A stretch of 64,000 nt of DNA from NCBI RefSeq assembly GCF_964204645.1, contig NC_134025.1, positions 806,001 to 870,000 on the forward strand, in the 5' to 3' direction. The notes beneath the pieces are model-generated. The model was not told the DNA's origin and did no database searches. It worked only from the letters and a program-made list of their open reading frames with translations. Below, one piece after another: positions 21,677-35,740 of the stretch. This DNA is from Tubulanus polymorphus (Eukaryota > Nemertea > Palaeonemertea > Tubulaniformes > Tubulanidae). The position numbers were made by a program, and so were the translations under genes. How positions within the stretch are numbered: position 1 is the first letter of the stretch; each line of letters begins with the position of its first letter.

Positions 21677-22436
21677 TTAATGCAGTTTGAATAATCTGTT
21701 AGAACTATGCATGTCGTCAACATATCTGAAATGGAAACAAAAGACAACACGATATAGAAACAATTAGACCAACAAATTTTGCTGTAAATAGCTGGTATTT
21801 CAATTGAGTTGAGGACCACCCAGGACATTATTCTAACCCTGAGTAAGAGTAGAGGGGCCAAAGAAGAACTTCAAGACTTGGAGGACTGAAACCCTGCCAC
21901 CATCTGGGATTGAATCCTATGAACCCTGGATTGACTTGACCAAACCCCTCCATGAAGTTAGAAATCTAAATCTACCTGGTCATTGGGCTATTGATGTGCG
22001 GGAATCTCGTAGTTGGTGGGAACGCTGACATCGACGGCGGTAAACCTTGACCAGTTCCCCAGCTAGGTGGCGCTGATTTCTGTGCGTGTCCTCTAGACGG
22101 ATAGATTTGACGTAAAGTTGACCACTCCTCGCATCTCGTCGCCGGGCTCGATATATGTAGAGTTACCCCTCGGTCGTAAGCTCTTAATGAAGCGTCACTC
22201 GGTGGTATCCAGTATCCGGCTGGTCGGGGTAATGCCTCGAGCGGTGGAGCCAGCGGTTTATGTCTCGCTACTGGAGCTGTACTACGCAGATCTGTTGGAA
22301 TGTACCTCTTATTCACCCAAACTGTATCACTGTGTTTTGGAGCCGCGTTATTTGATTCGTAATTGTTCAATCCATTTTTATAACTCGAATATGCGTATTT
22401 ATAAGCTCCAAAAGCGCCTAGACAGGAAGCAGCCAT
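21677..22436 (-). CDS. Small unrecognised protein, two exons
   Basis: Exons 21976-22436 and 21677-21725 join in phase (ACC AG + A TAT) to give about 169 residues ending SSNRLFKLH. The start is in CAAAATGGC, a good context. The coding part is more GC-rich than its surroundings. Visible features: MAASCLGAFGAYKYAYSSYK at the N-terminus, then a Pro/Tyr-rich middle (VWVNKRYIPTD, RPAGYWIPPSDASLRAYDRG) and a Ser/Pro-rich end. No transmembrane helix. I do not recognise the family; short proline-tyrosine proteins of this sort include axonemal microtubule inner proteins, but that is only a guess. The length of the open frame (154 codons before splicing) and the consistent splice pair support a real gene. 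Confidence 0.6.
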
Positions 22437-23159
22437 TTTGACGCTATTCAGTTGTCAATAGTAACTCAGGTGGCGCCAGCTGCTGGTCACTGTATACAAG
22501 GCACCAGCGGGCCACCACCGGCAAAGGCTGTAAAAGTGTTGGGAATACTTTGGAACTGACTCGGATCGAGTCATCCGTCGTGAACTGGCGTCAGTCACTA
22601 CAGTGTGCGGAATAACAGTAACTGTTTTGTGGTACCGAATACCAAAACCCCTGAACTCATTCTTTGTGCGGACTACCATTGACTGGAACCATCTCCCCGA
22701 GGAAGTGATAAACGCTTCGTCGACTGAAGCCTTCAAACGGCGGCTCCAGTCTATCTAAGTGCAGTTAACCCTATATCCCTCTCTAACGAAAAACCAGAAT
22801 CGGTTGCTGTTGGCGTTACTCATCAAGATCAAGATCAATATACTATCAAATAATTCAAAACTTGCACGCGACGAATTAAAACAAATTCAAGTTCAAAAAA
22901 GCCTTTCCTAAAGTCCGTGAGTGCACTGAGCATCGTACAAGGGTTCCTGATTAAAATGCCCTGGATAAAAAAACAGGAACATTGAATTTGAATATGAATA
23001 TGTCTCAGACAACGTTCCACGCCGCGGGCCAGCGCAGGTTTGACCCGATATCTCGATAACATTGTTCATTCTACGATTAGATTCACTGTACGTGTGACAG
23101 ATTAATAGTAATTCTGCCGGACGTCTTTTCACATTCCGAGGATTAACTCTCAGTGTATA
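22437..23159. other. Intergenic with LINE remnant
   Basis: Apart from the retrotransposon fragment at 22600-22758 nothing is recognised. The right part is the MTARC 5' flank. Confidence 0.5.
22600..22758 (+). pseudogene. Truncated LINE (non-LTR retrotransposon) 3' coding end
   Basis: The frame ending at 22758 reads NSFFVRTTIDWNHLPEEV followed by INASSTEAFKRRLQSI and a stop. This is the typical C-terminal end of LINE reverse transcriptases (NSFFxRTIxDWNxLP...SLxxFKxxL). Just upstream RNNSNCFVVPNTKT, also typical, lies in another frame, so a frameshift separates them. The rest of the element is missing. Confidence 0.75.
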
Positions 23160-25426
23160 ATGGGTGATGTAAACATATTTCTAAGTCTGCTCGCTGGATC
23201 TCTAGTGAAAGCAGCAATGATGATGTGGGCACAGGGACATCCGGTTCGTAAAAGGGACTGGGAGAAGGTCGGGACTGTGTCGGAACTGTTCGTGCATCCG
23301 TTAAAATCTGGACGAGGATGGAGTGTGACAGAGGCGCAAGTTGAGTCAATCGGACTGCGATATAACGGGGTTTTAGACAGGTAAACATTAACAATATCGA
23401 ATCCGATGCGTCCGGGAGTTTTAAAACGATTTATTTCAATGTTTCGACCGTTGTGAACAAGATCGGCGAAAAATTCATACTCTATTATGACAACTTCTCA
23501 TTTCTCATGAATTGTTTTGTTATATTCAATCTTGTAGCCTGGTCAAATGGTTCGATTGACTGCACTCAAACAATATACATGTAGGCTAAGCAGTAAAGAC
23601 GCTATCTTTACTACTCATGTACTTATCGGGTCGTCTTATGTACGGTTATTCCCAAGGGCATAGTTATCAGTTCTGATTCTAATTTTAAAACAATAGAACC
23701 AAATCTTAACTCTAGACATAAAGGCCACGAAACTGGTGTAAAATGTCTAGTCATGGTTTGACAGCCAAATATGACGCATTTATAAAATGCCCTCAGATAA
23801 ACAATGCCTGCAAAAATGTCTGCGATTTAAAAACTAATGAAAATTAAAATGGAATTTCTATAGCACGCGATATTCCATATCGAGATTAAGATAAAACGGT
23901 CCAAACGGTCTCTGAAATCAAACTTTCTAATTCTCTATTTTTTCCAATCATCAATAGGTTTTATTTGTTGACGAATTCTGAGTACAGACGTTTGAATATC
24001 CGCATGGAACCGACTATGGCTTTAATAGAAGCGAGTATACACGGCGATGACGTACATTTCGACGCACCAGGAATGAATACTTTAATTCTACCAAAACACA
24101 TCAAACCAACAACTGAAAATCAATTTGAATGCACGTTAGTTCTTTTATTTTGATTCTTGTATTTGAATTAGAATTACATTAGTGTCCTCCATAAGAGGCT
24201 TATCTGCTTTATCCCATGTTAAGATCTGCGCTGTGCCCCTGATGCCAATTCTTGGAATGTTTATTTACGACGATTATTGCTTTGGAAAGTAGACTTTTAC
24301 CGGTAATATTCGCATATTGGGAGATAAAAAGCCTTACGGTTAGCAGCCGCAATACTTAAGATTGAATGCAGCCCCGGTATTCCCTGCATTACAGTTTGGT
24401 CCTTATCGATATGCTGTTTATTTCTATAGTATAAAAGATAAACTACATCGTGGAATCGACTGTGGACTCGAGGCTGGATTATGGTTCTCCACGTATCTGA
24501 AACGAGAAAATTTAAAATTCATAATTCCCGACAAAATGTTAAACGAAATTCGTCCGGTAAGATTTGACACCGAATGCTCACCAATGTAAATGTCCATATG
24601 TAAGGCGGCGGATGATTCGCTTTGAGAAACCACCAATGAAGTACCGTAAAGTACCGTATCTGAACTGATAAGTTACAAACCCTTGGTATTTGGCACTATT
24701 TACTGACGTACTGTATTTGTATAGTTGTAAGACTTTATAATTTAATATATTTCAGTTTAGTAATTTCTATTTTATCAATCCTCAAATGGTTTTATGCCAA
24801 TCATCGGTTGATGATTTGAACAGCAGATTAGAAAACTATGAAACAACTGTGAGAGAATTTAGACCTAATGTAGTAATTACTGGTCCATCAGCTTATAGCG
24901 AGGTATGTTTTATTGACATCCTCACTTGAATTTAATCCCACAATCAGATTTTGTTGTCCACGTTCGCTTCGTTTCTTCGTTTTGCTATTGTTTTTAGGAT
25001 GATTGGGAGGAAATGCAGATAGGTGATATACATTACAAAATGACAGAACCTTGTCTTAGGTGAGATTAAGCGTCATCGAGAATTATTAATCGTCAGGAAT
25101 TGGTTTGGGTTTGTAAGAAGTATTTAATGTACATTTGAAACAATTTCCAGATGTCTTATAACAACTGTCAAAGCTGAAACTGGTGTTAGAAATCCAACGA
25201 TTGAACCTCTTAAAACATTAAGAAAGTGAGTAAAAAAGTGTTCAGTTCAGACCACTGCGCTAAGAGTTGTATTTTAACTAATCGCATTTATGATTGCAGA
25301 TATAGAATGCTGCCCACTCACCCGGCCGGTCCCGTGTTAGGCAGATACTGTGAGAATACTACAACTGGTGAAATCCGTGTCGGAGATCCTGTTTACATCA
25401 TTAGACGTCGTCAATCCACAGCTTAA
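23160..25426 (+). CDS. Mtarc: Mitochondrial amidoxime-reducing component (MOSC domain)
   Basis: Seven exons, all in phase: 23160-23380, 23958-24134, 24430-24556, 24756-24902, 24998-25059, 25151-25225, 25300-25426; 311 residues. A hydrophobic N-terminal segment (about 5-25) would anchor it in the outer mitochondrial membrane. The beta-barrel domain follows with VGTVSELFVHPLKSGRG and DAPGMNTLILP. The MOSC part has FRPNVVITGPSAYSEDDW and LRCLITTVKAETGV; this RC supplies the cysteine expected to bind the molybdenum cofactor. The end has VLGRYCENTTTGEIRVGDPV. The family reduces N-hydroxylated substrates with cytochrome b5 and its reductase. It converges with the Rab gene to the right. Confidence 0.95.
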
Positions 25427-26005
25427 ATACAAATCACTAGTCATTCTATTTTTGTTGTTAAAACGTGGACAAATAAGTAAATATTGAAGGGAAAATATGC
25501 ATTGTTTTCCTCTTTTGCGTTGAATTTTCAAATTGTTCTCACACAAGATCATGCTTACATCATTGCGTGGTTTAAATATTTGAGGCGCAACCATAATGGC
25601 AGGATTGACGATTGAATGGAAAGGAAGGATATCTTCAGCAAATGTTTTGAGGAAAAAATGCTAACATAAGACTTGTTGAATTCACGTGTGGTTTTTATTA
25701 AAAAGATAAGAACACATCTAGATTATACATCGAACTAATAAACGGTTTTACATGATTCCGTTGAAAATTCAAATATTTGAATACAGTGGACCTGAGCAGG
25801 AGTCGTTAAAGCTTACGTTACACACGAATTATTCAGGAACAAAACGACGCATTGAAGTCATATCCACTAAAATATGCAACTCAAGTAGTATCTAAATCTA
25901 CTGTCATAATCAACATTTTAGTTCTGGATTTTCATTTTTTCTGCGTCTAAAAAATCAAAATATATACAAAAACGTCTTTTCTAAGTAAGTGTAAGTGATG
26001 ACTGT
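25427..26005. other. Intergenic between converging MTARC and Rab genes
   Basis: Holds the 3' ends of the two genes. Nothing else recognised. Confidence 0.5.
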
Positions 26006-27962
<1,957 letters not shown>

Positions 27963-28898
27963 TTTTCTGTTCCTGGTGTTTTAGAGAGATTCAGCAGAAT
28001 GTTTATGTTTATATAGTTTGTATCGGTGACGCTCGGGTATTTCCGTACATTGCGTGGTTTCGTTATCGTGGAACTTTATAACTTTATTGATGACTCATTT
28101 TCTGTATTGCGCAGTGTTTTCTATAACGTGTTAGATATCTATATTTAAATGTGACAGTGGATCTTTGAAACACATGTATATATATTTCTTATGAAAAGTT
28201 CTAATAATGGTACATCTTTTCTTTTCGGACTCAAAAAACGACTGCCGTTCAGGGTCCGGTTTTCTAGACTGGTATTTATTGCTTTTGACCCTGGGGCTAA
28301 CTCACTTCATTATCAATTGAGTTAATCTGCTGGGGCCGGTTCCATAGTCGAGACTTAAGCCCAAAAAAGTGGTCTTAAATCTTAAGACTGGTCTTAAGTT
28401 GTTAGATTGGCTATAGAACTAACTTGGTCTTAGACTGGTCTTAAATCTAAGTCATGACTATGCAACCGGCCCCTGGTTTCCATGTGGCTCTTAGTATACG
28501 TACCTTGACGGTTATGTTGGGCTACCCGTCTAGCGTCTCAAACCGACGATAGACAAAATGATTTTGCCACCGTATAAAAAATAGATTGACCATTAATCAT
28601 TTAAAATCCGATAAAATAATAGATTACACAAAGTCTTTCTTTGGAGAGATGAAAATGTATTCAAAAGTAGATTTCACAATATTATTGAACTATTTCATAT
28701 TTTACTCAGTAGTTCCATATTAACCACGAGTGAATCTGGATACCACTTAGAATTAACATAATTTACCACTGAAATCTGTAAAACCAGGAAATTGATACCT
28801 ATCACCGACATCATTGCACTAATAAAACGCATTGTGTATAAGTTATTGGTAATTTGTATTCGCACTCATTTTTTCCCTGTAGTGGAAATGCTCCAAAT
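27963..28898. other. Intergenic: Rab promoter side and palindromic element
   Basis: Holds the Rab 5' flank and the palindromic element at 28330-28474. From about 28520 the left end of the segmental duplication begins. No gene seen. Confidence 0.5.
28330..28474. repeat. Short palindromic element (GGCCGGTT family)
   Basis: Starts CTGGGGCCGGTTCCATAGTC, ends CTATGCAACCGGCCCCTGG, with arms GGTCTTAAATCTTAAGACTGG and its partner around GTTAGATTGGCTATAGAACT. It lies upstream of the Rab gene. Confidence 0.92.
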
Positions 28899-30367
28899 TC
28901 ACTGTCTACGCCTCGAGTTCCTGCTGTGCCCGTACCCGTGGCCGTGACCGCGATTACTGTTATGCCCTGCAAAAGTAAAATGAGTAACTTCTTTAAGACT
29001 TCGAGTTTCAATTTGACGGTGGCGGTAATTCCGCCTGATTCAAATATATCAAGTATTCTAGAGATATGTTTATAACCAGTACTGATATATCAACGTCGAA
29101 TTTAAATTCCAATAACGTGTGCTTCAATTAACTCGACTTCCGTTTTATAACGCTACAACCATTACAATATTTAATGGGTTTTTCAAAGTATCAGTGAATA
29201 CATAAGTTTCATATTAGATTGTCAATAGTTTCCCAGCTCAAAAATGGTGTGAAAAACTATCCTAATACATCAGTTACAGGATAAAAGAGGTAAAAAAAGA
29301 TAGTATCGGATAAGTCGTACTGACAATTATTTCAATATAAGACGGAATTTTCTTGGGTAATGGTAAGAGTAAATGCTTCGGTTATAAACTATTATCAGTC
29401 GTGAAGAGAGAAAACCACGAAATGAATCTATAACAACAGCTCTCGTTTTTCCGTAACGTTTCGGAAGGACTACCTCCACCTCCACCTCCACCTCCACCTC
29501 CACCTCCACCTCCACCTCCACCTCCACCTCCACCTCCATCTCCATCTCCAACCATCTTTAAGAGTTTATTTGAAAACGAATGATTGAAGTTAATCAGGGA
29601 TTTTCTACAGATTCATCGTACACGGATATCGTGTATTTCTTTCATACGTATCATAAAAAATACATCGAATCATCTTTATGTATTTTTTGGTATCATCCGA
29701 TATGATCTAGACAGATATTTCGGATTTCCTCAATCAAAACAAATATTACTGATTAAACAAATCAATAGAATAATCGGAAAACGTGTTTATCACGATTTTC
29801 AACCCCCTAAGATATAACATGATACCAATATTAGCAACAGGTAATGTATAGATAGAAGTAAAGTAACACACCTCTTCCGTAATCACGTGTTTGTCTTGTT
29901 CTTGTTTGAGTAGTCTCTCGTGTTCTAAACGGATTTCTAGTTGGAAGGGTCCATCTTCTTGTTGGCCATCGCCACGGTTGTCTGGTTATTCCTCGCTGCG
30001 ATGATTTGGTAGTAGTTTTCACCGGTGGTTTTTCAGTTGTTATTTTCGGTTGTTCAGGTGTCGGTCTAATGTGTTCCTCGACACTTCGTTCAACGACCCA
30101 CACGTTGTCGTAATCTGTTAATTGAACCGCCTGGATCGTGCAAGGTTTATTGCGAATGAACAAAAAACACTTTTCACGAAATCTGTATCCGATACAATCA
30201 GGTCGATTCTGTAGACACACTACTCCGCAGTTCAAATCATGTATAGCACAATCGTAACAAGCTTTCAAATTGTCACTTTTTCGTAAAGATGAACGAACAA
30301 ATTTCAGTTCATGCTGAAAAGTTTCTCCAGGGACTAATAAGGCGTATATCAGAAATAGAAGACGCAT
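28899..30367 (-). CDS. Secreted cysteine-rich (PAN/apple-like) protein, copy A
   Basis: Exons 29872-30367 and 28899-28966 join in phase (AGA G + GG CAT) to give 187 residues. The start MRLLFLIYALLVPGETF is a signal peptide; an upstream in-frame ATG at 30412 is not usable in copy B, where a stop follows it, so I prefer 30367. The mature part has a compact cysteine domain (ACYDCAIHDLNCGVVCLQN, then PDCIGYRFREKCFLF and KPC), resembling small PAN/apple folds that trap peptides or sugars. Then comes a Thr/Pro/Lys linker, an Arg/Trp/Thr-rich stretch (PWRWPTRRWTLPTRNPFR), and a Gly/His tail GHGHGYGHSRNSRRRQ from the second exon. Function unknown. A CCTCCA repeat lies in the intron. Confidence 0.72.
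29473..29550. repeat. (CCTCCA)n hexamer tract
   Basis: About 13 hexamers of CCTCCA, the last drifting to TCTCCA, in the intron of the secreted gene copy A. The minus-strand open frame with alternating Glu-Val across it is an artefact. Confidence 0.95.
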
Positions 30368-32854
30368 AATTGATGTCTCTTTGCAAAATATCTTATAAAC
30401 CAATTTACTCATTAATGAAGCGTAGTAATACTATTCCTACTGTCATAGTTATCCACCTGTGATTATTCAACAGAATATATTCAGGTGTGAATCGAATTTA
30501 TGAACCAATTATTTTCATCTTGCGATAAATTATTGAAAAACCTAACGAGTTTGTTTTATCCCTTGGTTCTTCCACTTCAAAACTCTAAAACGACATAGTG
30601 TTGTAGTCCTTGCAGTATGACCCTCTGTTGTACATCAGTAGCCGAATCCCAGTATCTGAGTTTGACTGAAGCTCAGCTATAACTCTCCCACTCTCTCCTA
30701 CTGCGCGCCGTAAACACTTCACGTTTTTCCAATTTTGTTGTGCGTCATCTTGATTTTCAGTTGTATTTTTCGTGTTGAGAGCAGATTCATAACACTCATA
30801 TAAAATACACTCCCGTGAACTCAAATTAGTTGATAAGAGACTAACTAGGAGTGATCAGGGTCTAGAAAAGAGACTAGGAGTGATCATGATCAAGATCAGT
30901 GACTAGGAGTGATCAGGACCATTTAAATGTTGAAGGGTGCTTAAAACCCTGATTCAACATGTGAAGATAAAGAGGTAATGTAACCGGTAGTCAGGCGTCG
31001 GGCTGGGTCAACTTATATTATACTCAGCAAACATGTGAAACAAGGTATCAATTTTCGAAATTCATGGTTAACGAAGGAATCCATAATCTCCATCTACTGG
31101 GCATCCCACGAACTAATCCCTGGTTACACTTGCTGCCATCTAGTAGATTTCCGTGAAACTATTGTAGATCTCATTGAATCATTAAATTCTCATATCTGAA
31201 TTTTGCAGGGTGCCATCTATTGGAATTTTCCAATAATCACAATGAATTGCCTAAGATGAATTAGTCATTGAAGATCCGACAAAATGAGCGAAACATGAAG
31301 AGTCTTCCTTTGAGAAAGAGAAATTTATTTCAAAGTAGATTCCACAACATCAATGAATAATTATCTAATCTAATCTAAGCGCGCATAACCTGACACGGTT
31401 GTTGGGGCACCGAAGATGTCCCATGCCATTAGCAAAAATCCATGATATAGTAGAACTCGCTTTATTCGGATTTTTCCGATCCGGATTTTCATTAAATCCA
31501 GATGAAATATTTAGTCCATTCAACCTGACAACATACGTAAACTATTATTCATATTTCGGATTTCTCTTAATTCGGATAAATCTGGGGGCGGTCCCAATAG
31601 TCATTACAGTGAGTTCTACTGTATTATAACAACCAGTGGTTGTCGTAGGCTCAGAATCCACAACAGAACATAATTACTTTAAATCAAACGTTTGATATTA
31701 AAATCTACTCAGAACCAGTAAATTTCACTCACATAATTGAATTAGTAATGCACATTCTACAACACTTATTGTTAATTCATTCCGCAAATGAGCAACTTCT
31801 TCGAGTTTGGATTTGGCGGTGAAAAAATCGTTCATGTTTCCACCGATTCGGGATTTTACTTCTGCGCAGCAATTCCGCTGCAAATATGTCAAGTATTTTG
31901 CAGTATATTCATAACCAAGTGCTTTGATACCACCGCCAAATTTAGAATTCCAATAAAAGGTTGCAATCAACATGTTGACTTCCGTTTTGCCTGAGAGGTT
32001 TTTTAATGGTTTTTTGAAGTATCGATAAAAAAAGGAGTTTCAAATTAGACTTTTGATATTTTCCCAGCTCAAAAATGGTTTGAAAAATGACCAATTTAAG
32101 GACGCCCTCCTGAAAGTGAGAGCAGTAACAAGGATCAAAATGGAAAATAACTCATTAGCCCCACATTATGGACGGTCATTTCTTACCTTAGAAATAAATA
32201 AATCGTAATCTATTGCCATCTTTTACTTGATGATGATGATGATAATACTATTATTTATAATAATATGTTTAATATAAATATTTCATGGCGAATATTTCTG
32301 GCAGAATATTCCCAAGGATGGGAGCAAGAAAACAACAGACCTAACTCACCAAATATTGAACCATTATCCCTGATTATGTCGAAACATCCTCGGCAATTTG
32401 CAAATAAAATACATCAAATTTTTGAAAAACGCAAGCAGATTGTACATTTATTGTAAATACTACATTCTAACATGCTTCTTTCTATTTTGTAGAATGTGAC
32501 GGACGGTAAGATGTTTAGTGACTTGATTTTGTAACGAAATTTCTATTGAAAAGTAAAGATACGTGTCACGGTTATGATGAATTCATCTATCTTGAATTTC
32601 ATGGTTGCACAAAACCTAGTTATTCTCCCCGGCCACGGTGCGGCTTATCGTCCATTTCTAATCTTACAGATTAATGCACGTACAGCTCTAAATGAGTGAA
32701 TCGATGAAATGATAAAATAATTCAAATATTCATCAGTTTGAAGCTACTTTTTTGTAGTTCCAGTCGATGCTGAGATTTAACTTCTTTTAGATGGCGGTCG
32801 ATTCGTATTTGATCTAACCGGTGATCCAGTGGGTTTTTGAAACTGTCCAGTTGG
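30368..32854. other. Spacer between the two secreted genes
   Basis: Contains the flank block shared with unit B, short GACTAGGAGTGATCA repeats at 30,830-30,925, the pogo-type MITE at 31,446-31,625 and the degraded 3' half of unit B. No other gene recognised. Confidence 0.5.
31446..31625. mobile_element. pogo/Tigger-type MITE
   Basis: Left end TAGTAGAACTCGCTTTATTCGG and right end GAGTTCTACTGTA are inverted, with the CAGTAGAACTC wording familiar from pogo/Tigger ends. The interior is AT-rich with ATCCGGA/TCCGGAT words and no coding frame. Confidence 0.6.
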
Positions 32855-33241
32855 TTATGAATTTCTAGATTGTTCTTCCTGAAATATTCCAGTTGGTTTT
32901 TGCGACGGTTTATCTGTTATTTTCTTCTGTTCATTTTTTCGTCTCATTCTTTTCTCGAAGTTTTTGAAGACCCACACGTTGTCATAATCTGTTAATTGAA
33001 CCGCCTGGATCGTGCAAGGTTTATTGCGAATGAACAAAATACAGTTTTCACGAAATCTGTATCCGATACAATCAGGTCGATTCTGTAGACACACGACTCC
33101 GCAGTTCAAATCGTGTAAAGCACAATCGTAACAAGCTTTAAAATTTTCACTTTTTCGTAAAAATGAACGAACAAACTTCATTTCACGCCGATAAGTTTCT
33201 CCAGGGACTAATAAGGCGAATATCAGAAATAGAAGACGCAT
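32855..33241 (-). CDS. Secreted cysteine-rich (PAN/apple-like) protein, copy B
   Basis: Single open exon, 128 residues, starting with signal peptide MRLLFLIFALLVPGETY. The cysteine domain is nearly the same as in copy A (ACYDCALHDLNCGVVCLQN, PDCIGYRFRENCILF). After VQLTDYDNVWVF the sequences diverge: the Thr/Pro linker and Arg/Trp/Thr stretch of A are replaced by a short basic end, and the frame stops at QSRNS. The counterpart of exon 2 cannot be found in unit B. It may be a shortened but working secreted protein or a decaying copy; the intact signal peptide and all cysteines favour the former. Confidence 0.65.
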   Translation of the reverse strand: MRLLFLIFALLVPGETYRREMKFVRSFLRKSENFKACYDCALHDLNCGVVCLQNRPDCIGYRFRENCILFIRNKPCTIQAVQLTDYDNVWVFKNFEKRMRRKNEQKKITDKPSQKPTGIFQEEQSRNS

Positions 33242-33777
33242 AATTGATGTCTCTTTGTTTAATACCTTAAACCAGTTTACTCATTAATAACACGTAGTTA
33301 TTGCTATTCTCAGTGTCATAGTTTTAATCCGAGATACAACATATTTCATACATATGAATATATAGTTATGAAGCGCAGAAATTTTCGCAATTTATCACGA
33401 ACTAAATGTTACTATTTTCACCCTGCGGCAAATATGACGATTTTCTTTCTGCGATAAAAGATCGAAATACCTGATGAATCCTAGCATTTGTTTTATCCGG
33501 TTCCTACAACTTCAAAACTCTAAAACGACATAGTGTTGTAGTCCTTGCAGTATGACCCTCTGTTGTACATCAGTAGCCGAATCCCAGTATCCGAGTTTGA
33601 CTAAAGCTCAGCTATAACTCTCCCACTCTCTCCTACTGCACGCGGTAAACACTTCACGTTTTTCCAATTTTGTTGTGCGTCATCTTGATTTTCAGTTGTA
33701 TTTTTCGTGTTGAAAGTAGATTCATTATACCCATATAAAATACACTCTCAATAACTCAAATCAGAGTTGATAAGAGA

Positions 33778-34064
33778 CTAATGTCTATTTCAACCTGACT
33801 TGAGAGCATTCCGGGTAGCCTAGCTCAGTCAGTTTTGGTAGTACATACCAGATAAAGGTCTTAATAGGACCATAAAGGACAAGCAGTCGACCTAAATCAT
33901 CATTTTGTAATCCATTTGAAACTGTGTTGAAGGATATCCAAAAAGTCTTCACTGAAAGGGGTTAAATGAAGAGAAGTGACTTCACGATTTGAAAGTTTAA
34001 CAATATGTTTCCATGCCTGCATGCCAACCGAAATGCTCTCAAGTCAGGTTGAAATAGACATTAG
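33778..34064. mobile_element. MITE with 33-base perfect terminal inverted repeats
   Basis: Left end 33778-33810 (CTAATGTCTATTTCAACCTG...) and right end 34032-34064 are exact inverted copies. Inside, near the left end, GGTAGCCTAGCTCAGTCAG resembles a tRNA box A. In unit A of the segmental duplication the same flank is continuous (AAGAGACTAACTAGGAGTG), an empty site that proves insertion in unit B, probably with a TA or TAA duplication. Confidence 0.88.
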
Positions 34065-35740
34065 GAGTGTTCAGGATCTAGAGAAGAGACTACTGACCAA
34101 GATCTAGTTAGATTTAATCGTCGATTTACGTATAAACTCACTTTTAGTGTGTCAAATGTGGTGTGGAGAAGGATCCAGTTTTACAGTTTTTGGTTTAAGA
34201 TATCTTATTTGTCAGTTAATTGTCAAGTTAAGATTAGTTCATTTCAAATGTTTTAACTCTAGACTCACGAATATTTAAAACCTCTTCTTCAACGTGTGAA
34301 GATTCTCTCCTTTATATTTTAAACCCGTCTCATAAATTGACGAAGTCAAGGTTGTTCATTTATTACGAGAATTTTAGTGCTCGATTTTGTTGAACTGTAT
34401 CAGACACAAACTGAAAGTTCACTCATAAAATATAACTATTCTATAGGAATTAATGGGGAAATTTCACACACATTGAACTAGACCAAATAGGCCTACAACA
34501 TTAAATTTACTGTACTGTAATCAATGTGTGCTATAACTCACTGATATATAACGGGTTTTATCGAGAATTATATCGATACCGTGAACATTGCATTACTTGA
34601 CCTGATATCAGAAACCCCCAGTACCCATTGTGTAGAAAACATTAAACGTGGGGTTTATTTGATTGAAGTAAAATGTTAGTCATACGAAATAAATGACCTC
34701 ACAATTATTTCAAATCCCTGCACGCTAAGAATAAAAGGAGTCCGAATGTTTCATTCAGCTACACTGTAGTTTACGACGTAACGACTGTATATCCTAATAG
34801 TTTATTCCATGTTTGTATATCCTAACAGTCATCTCCTGCAATACTCAAAATATTTAAGATACAGTTTCCTGAAGATGACTATAAGGATATAACCAAACTG
34901 TCTAATAAACTTATAGCTCAAGGAAACATTTCGAACTTTTATCATTTTTAGTCTGCAATTTTTACTCAGAGTGTTTTCTCAACCAATACAAACATTTTCT
35001 ATTGTAATCTGTATGTAACAATATCAGTCATGGATGAAATGATAAAGTTATAGTAAATGAAGACTTATATATTTAGTGAAAGTTCAATAAACTGTAAAAA
35101 TACAGAAAACTATTTTTATATCGAATGACGCAAAGAGACGTGAACAATATTAAAGGTTGTTTTGTAGATGTAAACATTGCAAAAGAAAAACTGAACAAAA
35201 TACGTGAGAACTTTCAATCTGTGGTTATGTTTTAATGTGGGAATTTCACATTCAAATGAAAATTAATATTCACGAGATCACAAGCAATGCATAGAGTGAG
35301 GGTTTAGAAACTACGTCGCGGTTATAAACCTGATTTTCAGTAGAAATCGTCGTCGAATAAATTGCAGTAATTTTTCCTCGAATATTGAAAATGTGATTTT
35401 TCCTCTGAGCAGTTTTTTCGAAGATTTATGTCCGCTTCGTGACAGAGAACTTGGCTGCGTCATTGTTTGAAACGACATATAAATTCAGTCTTTATAAAGA
35501 TTGTTTATTGAAATTTATTGCCTTTTCGTTTGTTTTCGTTTTTCTTGAAAGTTGAAACTTCTATCAAAACACTTTTAGACTCACCAATAGACTCGACTCG
35601 GACGGTTACGGTTCAGTTTGAAGGGATAGAACATTTTTGATCGACCAGTAATTTATAGAAACTTAACATTATCTAGAATGTGAATAAAACGTTTATCTTC
35701 GGATTAATATATAACCATAGGATTTTTACCGGCAGTAAGA
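34065..35740. other. Intergenic, no gene recognised
   Basis: AT-rich sequence upstream of the first cadherin-repeat receptor. A piece at about 34,790-34,940 (CTGAAGATGACTATAAGGA and AACATTTCGAAC) belongs to the dispersed CTGAAGATG / GAAACGTT repeat family. Nothing coding seen. Confidence 0.5.

Larger units (their letters stand above)
28520..33780. repeat. Tandem segmental duplication, two diverged units
   Basis: Unit A (about 28,620-30,840) and unit B (about 31,310-33,780) share the secreted cysteine-rich exon (strong match), its upstream flank, a block at 30,545-30,830 that matches 33,500-33,770 almost base for base (AAAACGACATAGTGTTGTAG...), and weaker matches around 28,630/31,310 and 28,970-29,110/31,780-31,960. 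Unit B lacks the second coding exon seen in A. Outer limits are approximate. Confidence 0.8.

Noticed and set aside
22455-22736. Minus-strand open frame of 93 codons
   Set aside because: It is antisense to the LINE 3' end remnant, which has the recognisable sequence.
29327-29551. Alternating Glu-Val protein on the minus strand
   Set aside because: Translation of the CCTCCA hexamer tract in an intron.
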